A DNA stretch of 64,000 nucleotides from Sphingomonas adhaesiva (GTDB lineage: Bacteria; Pseudomonadota; Alphaproteobacteria; Sphingomonadales; Sphingomonadaceae). A program made the position numbers and the translations under genes. Location: assembly GCF_036946125.1 (NCBI RefSeq), contig NZ_JAQIJT010000002.1:1734001-1798000 (forward strand). Direction: 5' to 3'. The notes below the pieces were generated by a model, which was not told the origin of the DNA, searched no databases, and saw only the letters and a list, made by a program, of their open reading frames with translations. Positions 59,830-64,000 of the stretch are shown in pieces (the stretch's first letter is position 1; every line of letters begins with the position of its first letter).

Positions 59830-60684
59830 ATGCAGCGGTTCGAGGGAACGCAGAATTATGTCGCGACCGATGACCTGAAGGTCGCGGTCAATGCTGCGGT
59901 GACGCTGCGCCGCCCGCTGCTGGTGAAGGGGGAGCCGGGCACCGGCAAGACGGTCCTCGCCTACGAAATCGCCAAGGCGGTCGGCACCGACCTGATCGAA
60001 TGGAACATCAAGTCGACCACCAAGGCGCAGCAGGGCCTCTACGAATATGACGCGGTCGCGCGCCTGCGCGACGGCCAGCTGGGCGACGAGCGCGTCCACG
60101 ACATCGCCAATTACATCCGCAAGGGCAAGTTGTGGGAGGCGTTCCAGCGCGAAAAGCCCGCCGTCCTGCTGATCGACGAGATCGACAAGGCGGATATCGA
60201 ATTCCCCAACGACCTGTTGCAGGAGCTCGATCGGATGGAATTCCACGTCTACGAGACGAAGGAAACCGTCCGCGCCACGGAGCGCCCGATCGTCGTCATC
60301 ACCTCGAACAACGAAAAGGAGCTGCCCGACGCGTTCCTGCGCCGCTGCTTCTTCCACTATATCAAGTTCCCGGATCGCGAGACGATGCAGTCGATCGTCG
60401 ACGTCCACTTCCCCGGCATCCAGAAGATGCTCGTCGCCAGGGCGATGGACATCTTCTACGACGTGCGCGAGGTCCCGGGGCTGAAGAAGAAGCCGTCGAC
60501 CAGCGAGTTGCTCGACTGGCTGAAGCTGCTGCTGCACGAGGATATGCCGCTGGAGGTGTTGCAGAACCGCGATCCGACCAAGGCGATCCCGCCGCTTCAC
60601 GGCGCCTTGCTCAAGAACGAGCAGGACGTGATGCTGTTCGAGCGGCTGGCATTCATGGCGAAGCGGCAGGCGAACAAGAACTGA
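59830..60684 (+). CDS. MoxR-family AAA+ ATPase
   Basis: 284 residues. Walker A GEPGTGKT (34-41), Walker B AVLLIDEIDKAD (Asp116-Glu117), sensor 1 VVITSNNEKELPDAFLRRC with an arginine-finger region. MoxR ATPases act with VWA-domain proteins as metal- or complex-maturation chaperones. The partner is at 61919, split off by an AraC-family gene. Confidence 0.94.
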   Translation: MQRFEGTQNYVATDDLKVAVNAAVTLRRPLLVKGEPGTGKTVLAYEIAKAVGTDLIEWNIKSTTKAQQGLYEYDAVARLRDGQLGDERVHDIANYIRKGKLWEAFQREKPAVLLIDEIDKADIEFPNDLLQELDRMEFHVYETKETVRATERPIVVITSNNEKELPDAFLRRCFFHYIKFPDRETMQSIVDVHFPGIQKMLVARAMDIFYDVREVPGLKKKPSTSELLDWLKLLLHEDMPLEVLQNRDPTKAIPPLHGALLKNEQDVMLFERLAFMAKRQANKN

Positions 60685-60769
60685 TCGCGCGCGCGTCCCG
60701 GTTGCGACCGACATTGTTCATCCGACGTTAACCACGCTACACGGGTCCCGTGCGGCGGGAGGTTGGCGT

Positions 60770-61741
60770 ATGATCGAAAGCGGTTCGTTGACCCCGGGCG
60801 TGCACGTCGACCGCTTCGACGTGCCCGATCACACCGCGCTGCGGGTGGAGATGCCGGCCCCGGCGCTCCGCGACCTCGTCAGCAACTATCACGTCATGGA
60901 TTCGGAGCGCACGCATCATGACGGGCGGGAGCAATGGCTGTTGCCGTCATGGCCCGCGCTGCGCTTCGTCCTGGCGCCGGACCCGATCACGCTGACGATC
61001 GGGTCGCGGCGGTACGATCCCATTCCCGAGGCCGCATTGTACGGCACTGCCAGCAAGGCGATGCAGATGACGACGCACGGCGGCGTCACGGTCGGGGTCG
61101 ACCTCACCCCGCTGGGCTGGGCGCGGCTGATGAACCGGCGCGCCGATCTCTACCGCGACCGCATCGTGCCGCTGGAGACGGTGCTGCCCGCGGCCTGGGT
61201 GGCGCGCACGCTCCAGCGGCTGCGCGACAGCGACCAGGGCAGCGAGGTGAAGGCGATCCTGGACGACATGCTGCTCGCGATCGTGGCGCCTGCGACCCCC
61301 GACGATGCCGCGATCGTCGCGGTGCAGCGGCTGATCGCGGACGATGCCACCCGCGACCTGTCCGCCGCCGCGACCGCGGTCGGGATGACCCCCGCCGCGC
61401 TGCGTCGGCTGGCGACGCGCTATTTCGGCTTCCCGCCCAAGACGCTGCTGATCCGCACCCGCTTCCTGCGCTCGCTGGTGCGGATGATGCACGCCGGCGA
61501 CGACGCCGGTTACGGCGCGATCGCGCCGACCTATTTCGACGCCTCGCACTTCCTGCGCGATGCCGATCGCTTCCTGGGCACCACGCCGCGGCGGTTCCTG
61601 CGACAGGATCACCGCTATCTCAGCGCCGTGCTGAAGGCGACGCGCGAGGTACGCCGCGCCGCGCGGGCGGCGACCGAGCGCCCGGCGTCGTCGCGCGCGG
61701 GCGCGGCCGCGCCGGTGCAGCATCTGTCCAACATGGGTTGA
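60770..61741 (+). CDS. AraC-family transcriptional regulator
   Basis: 323 residues. The C-terminal part (about 185-285) has two HTH units: DLSAAATAVGMTPAALRRLATRYFG and GYGAIAPTYFDASHFLRDADRFLGTTPRRF, the AraC/XylS signature. The N-terminal part (1-170) is beta-rich and may sense a ligand; VGVDLTPLGWARL is typical of AraC relatives with a DUF6597-like input domain. It stands between moxR and its VWA partner, same strand. Confidence 0.9.
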   Translation: MIESGSLTPGVHVDRFDVPDHTALRVEMPAPALRDLVSNYHVMDSERTHHDGREQWLLPSWPALRFVLAPDPITLTIGSRRYDPIPEAALYGTASKAMQMTTHGGVTVGVDLTPLGWARLMNRRADLYRDRIVPLETVLPAAWVARTLQRLRDSDQGSEVKAILDDMLLAIVAPATPDDAAIVAVQRLIADDATRDLSAAATAVGMTPAALRRLATRYFGFPPKTLLIRTRFLRSLVRMMHAGDDAGYGAIAPTYFDASHFLRDADRFLGTTPRRFLRQDHRYLSAVLKATREVRRAARAATERPASSRAGAAAPVQHLSNMG

Positions 61742-61918
61742 CCGGCCATCAACCCGGATCGCCCATGATCGGCGCCCTGCCGCGCCGCCGACCCACGCCA
61801 ACGATATCGGCGCGCTCATCGGCGCCCATGTCCCGAAGGCGGCAACCGCCGCCCGCTGTACCAACCGGGTCTTCGATAGCAACTCGACACGGCCGTCCGG
61901 GCGGGGCATCATGCGGGC

Positions 61919-63097
61919 ATGTTCCTCGCTTTCCTCGACGAGCTCCGCTCCGCCGGCATCCCGGCCAGCATGAAAGAGCATCTCCTCCTTCTCGAAGCGT
62001 TGCAGGCCGACGTGATCGACCGCTCGCCGGAGGATTTCTATTACCTCAGCCGCGCGGTGTACGTGAAGGACGAGGGGCTGCTCGACAAGTTCGACCAGGT
62101 CTTCGCCAAGGTGTTCAAGGGACTGGAGGCCAGCTTCGGCCAAGCCGGCGCGGAAATCCCCGAGGATTGGCTGAAGGCGATCGCGGAGAAATACCTGACT
62201 CCCGAGGAGATGGAGGCGATCAAGTCGCTCGGCTCCTGGGACGAGATCATGGAGACGCTGAAGAGGCGGCTCGAGGAGCAGCAGAAGCGCCACCAGGGCG
62301 GCAACAAATGGATCGGGACCGGCGGCACCAGCCCCTATGGCAATGCGGGCTACAATCCCGAGGGCGTGCGGATCGGCGGCGAGTCGAAGGAGAAGCGCGC
62401 GATCAAGGTGTGGGACCAGCGCGAGTTCCGCAATCTGGACAGCACGCGCGAGCTGGGCACCCGCAACATCAAGATCGCGCTGCGGCGATTGCGCAAGTTC
62501 GCGCGCGAGGGCGCGGCGGACGAGCTGGACATCGACGCGACGATCGACGGCACCGCGCGGCAGGGCTGGCTGGACGTGCATATGCGCGCGGAACGGCGCA
62601 ATGCGGTCAAGCTGCTGCTGTTCCTCGATGTCGGCGGGTCGATGGACCCGTTCATCAGGCTGTGCGAGGAACTGTTCTCCGCCGCGACGACCGAGTTCAA
62701 GAACCTCGAATTCTTCTACTTCCACAATTGCCCGTATGAGGGCGTGTGGAAGGACAACAAGCGCCGCTTTCAGGAGCGCACTCCGCTGTGGGACGTGCTC
62801 CACAAATACGGCCACGACTACAAGCTGATCTTCGTCGGCGATGCATCGATGAGCCCGTACGAGATCACGCATCCCGGCGGCTCGGTCGAGCATTTCAACG
62901 AGGAGTCGGGCGCGGTGTGGATGCAGCGGCTGACCAACACCTATCCCGCCGCGGTGTGGCTCAACCCCGTGGCGCAGGCGCAATGGGGCTATTCGCAATC
63001 GGTGAAGATCATCCGCGAGCTGATGACCGATCGCATGTACCCGCTGACGCTCGCCGGACTGGACGATGCGATGCGCGAGCTCACGCGCAAGCGGTAG
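61919..63097 (+). CDS. VWA-domain protein, CoxE-like
   Basis: 392 residues. The N-terminal helical region (1-120) FLDELRSAGIPASMKEHLLL and the VWA domain from about 230. The MIDAS-like motif is DVGGSM (237-242), where the third position is Gly instead of the usual Ser of DxSxS; this Gly form is common in CoxE-type proteins. FFYFHNCPYEGVW and IFVGDASMSPYEIT are also family-like. Works with MoxR ATPases. 177 bases, with no gene, separate it from the AraC gene. Confidence 0.92.
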   Translation: MFLAFLDELRSAGIPASMKEHLLLLEALQADVIDRSPEDFYYLSRAVYVKDEGLLDKFDQVFAKVFKGLEASFGQAGAEIPEDWLKAIAEKYLTPEEMEAIKSLGSWDEIMETLKRRLEEQQKRHQGGNKWIGTGGTSPYGNAGYNPEGVRIGGESKEKRAIKVWDQREFRNLDSTRELGTRNIKIALRRLRKFAREGAADELDIDATIDGTARQGWLDVHMRAERRNAVKLLLFLDVGGSMDPFIRLCEELFSAATTEFKNLEFFYFHNCPYEGVWKDNKRRFQERTPLWDVLHKYGHDYKLIFVGDASMSPYEITHPGGSVEHFNEESGAVWMQRLTNTYPAAVWLNPVAQAQWGYSQSVKIIRELMTDRMYPLTLAGLDDAMRELTRKR

Positions 63098-63328
63098 TCT
63101 GCTGGAACAGGGGTTCGCTCCTTGCCGTCACCCCGGGCCCTTCGACTTCGCTCAGGAGAGCCTTGACCCGGGGTCCAGGTTTTCTTCGGCCAGAGTTTGA
63201 TCCACGCGGCTTGAACCGGCCACAACCGCCTCCCCGGCGAAGGCGGGACGTTTGCAAGAAGGGCGCAGGAGCACGGTGTAGCCTTTTGCAAAGGTCCCGC
63301 GAAGGCCGGGGAACAGCGACATCGCGCC
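63098..63328. repeat. Gap with mosaic repeat copy E and inverted-repeat fragment
   Basis: GTCACCCCGGGCCCTTCGAC at 63127 joins two repeat types (GTCACCCCGGG and CTTCGACTTCGCTCAGGA). Copy E (63225-63321) has CGTTTGCAAGAAGG, CGCAGGAGCACGGTG and TTTGCAAAGGTCCCG but no central module. Confidence 0.65.
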
Positions 63329-64000
63329 TTATCGCGCCGCCGCCATCGCCCGCCCGCGCCAGATGCGCACCGTGGTGGCGGGCGTCACGCCGCCCTGATG
63401 CGTGGGGCAGCGCGCGTACCGGAAACGCTTGTCGAGGCACAACCAGATCTCGTCCAGCCAGCCCTGCCGCGTCGTCGTGATCCGCATCATGTCGACACCC
63501 AGCCCGGGATTGCTGCGCGCCATCTCCTCCGCCAGCCGCCCGGCGGTCTGGGGCGTGCGCGACAGTCGCTCCATGTCCGGGAAGCGCAGCTGCGCGAACA
63601 ACGCGTTCGACTTCGCGAAGTAGCGCTGCGGCGTGTAGCCGGCCATGCAGGTGCCGTGCTTCGCCCACTCGTGCTGCAACAGCTGCGGCGACGGGGTGGC
63701 GCACAGGTGGTCGCGGATCACCTTGCGCGACAGGATCGGGGTCGCGCGGCAATATTGCGGCCAGTCCTTGCCCGGCCCGTCGGGCCACAGCCCGTGGAGC
63801 ACGAAGCCGAAACGGTTGCCGCCGCCGCACTGGAACTGCGCGTTCGGCCGGTCGGCGCGGGTGCGGCAGAACTCCGGGCTCCAGCTGATCGCGAGCGTGT
63901 AGCTGGCGATCGGCAACCGGCGGACGGGCTGGCTCGCGCTAGGCAGGTCGGGGCGCGGACGCGGCAGCTGTGCGGGGATCTCGCACGACAGCGCCTGCGC
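63329..64000 (-). CDS. Ribonuclease T2 family protein (cut by right edge)
   Basis: The visible 223 codons hold SYTLAISWSPEFC, CAS-I FVLHGLWPDG with catalytic His, and CAS-II HEWAKHGTCM with Glu/Lys/His, so it should be an active RNase T2. The N-terminus lies beyond the edge; the frame is open to 64000 (QALSCEIPAQLPRPRP), so a signal peptide is expected further out. RNase T2 enzymes are secreted and cut RNA without base preference. Confidence 0.94.
   Translation of the reverse strand, partial: AQALSCEIPAQLPRPRPDLPSASQPVRRLPIASYTLAISWSPEFCRTRADRPNAQFQCGGGNRFGFVLHGLWPDGPGKDWPQYCRATPILSRKVIRDHLCATPSPQLLQHEWAKHGTCMAGYTPQRYFAKSNALFAQLRFPDMERLSRTPQTAGRLAEEMARSNPGLGVDMMRITTTRQGWLDEIWLCLDKRFRYARCPTHQGGVTPATTVRIWRGRAMAAAR

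Overview
The window is high-GC DNA with the gene content of a sphingomonad (Alphaproteobacteria, Sphingomonadales). Signs of this are the ThiS-ThiG fusion, the short PurL, the eno-ftsB pair, the GGAAC-N16-CGTT general-stress promoters, the many TonB/lipoprotein export signals, and intergenic repeats of the type seen throughout sphingomonad genomes. No rRNA, tRNA, CRISPR array, IS element or prophage was seen.

Positions 1-20965 form one co-regulated catabolic locus and are the most interesting part. It encodes a TonB-dependent receptor (cut by the left edge), a large secreted glycosidase-like protein, a GH27 enzyme, a GH43 enzyme, a Tat-exported GH127/GH146 beta-L-arabinofuranosidase, a DUF885 peptidase, a HEFSH lipoprotein metallopeptidase and an M24 Xaa-Pro peptidase. 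Alongside are an APC amino-acid permease, 4-hydroxyproline 2-epimerase, a DadA-like FAD dehydrogenase, a DapA-like deaminase/dehydratase and a DpkA-like cyclic imino-acid reductase. I read this as a utilisation locus for plant hydroxyproline-rich glycoproteins such as extensin: remove arabinose and galactose, cut the peptide, import it, and oxidise the released hydroxyproline towards 2-oxoglutarate. The last enzyme of that route, 2-oxoglutarate semialdehyde dehydrogenase, is not in the window. Every transcription unit carries an AT-rich palindrome with core TATCGTATA, 16-80 bases before its first start codon (five sites). The adjacent FadR-type GntR regulator has an in-frame TGA where the family normally has Trp.

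Positions 21000-33500 hold mostly housekeeping genes: a CAP-domain lipoprotein, hemW, an LpoA-like lipoprotein divergent from rsmI, a DUF6454-like gene, a YraN-family gene, gshB, dedA, xerC, a GAF-PAS-GGDEF protein, priA and a CsbD stress protein under a perfect EcfG-type promoter.

Positions 33500-48500 hold the thiSG fusion, aroQ, accB-accC, an ArsC-like gene coupled to a phospholipase D-like gene, purL between two matching inverted repeats, an enoyl-CoA hydratase, ftsB and eno. A four-gene envelope-stress cassette follows, with an EcfG-like promoter and a 16-bp-stem terminator, then DUF4170, an APH(3')-like kinase and greA.

Positions 48500-64000 hold carB and carA, separated by an opposite-strand FitAB/VapBC-type toxin-antitoxin pair whose palindromic operator sits just upstream of carB. 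Then come a YqeY-like gene, dnaG-rpoD, an unrecognised gene, moxR and its VWA (CoxE-like) partner split by an AraC-family regulator, and an RNase T2 cut by the right edge. Intergenic gaps carry several repeat families, including a mosaic element whose central module is inverted in one copy relative to two others.
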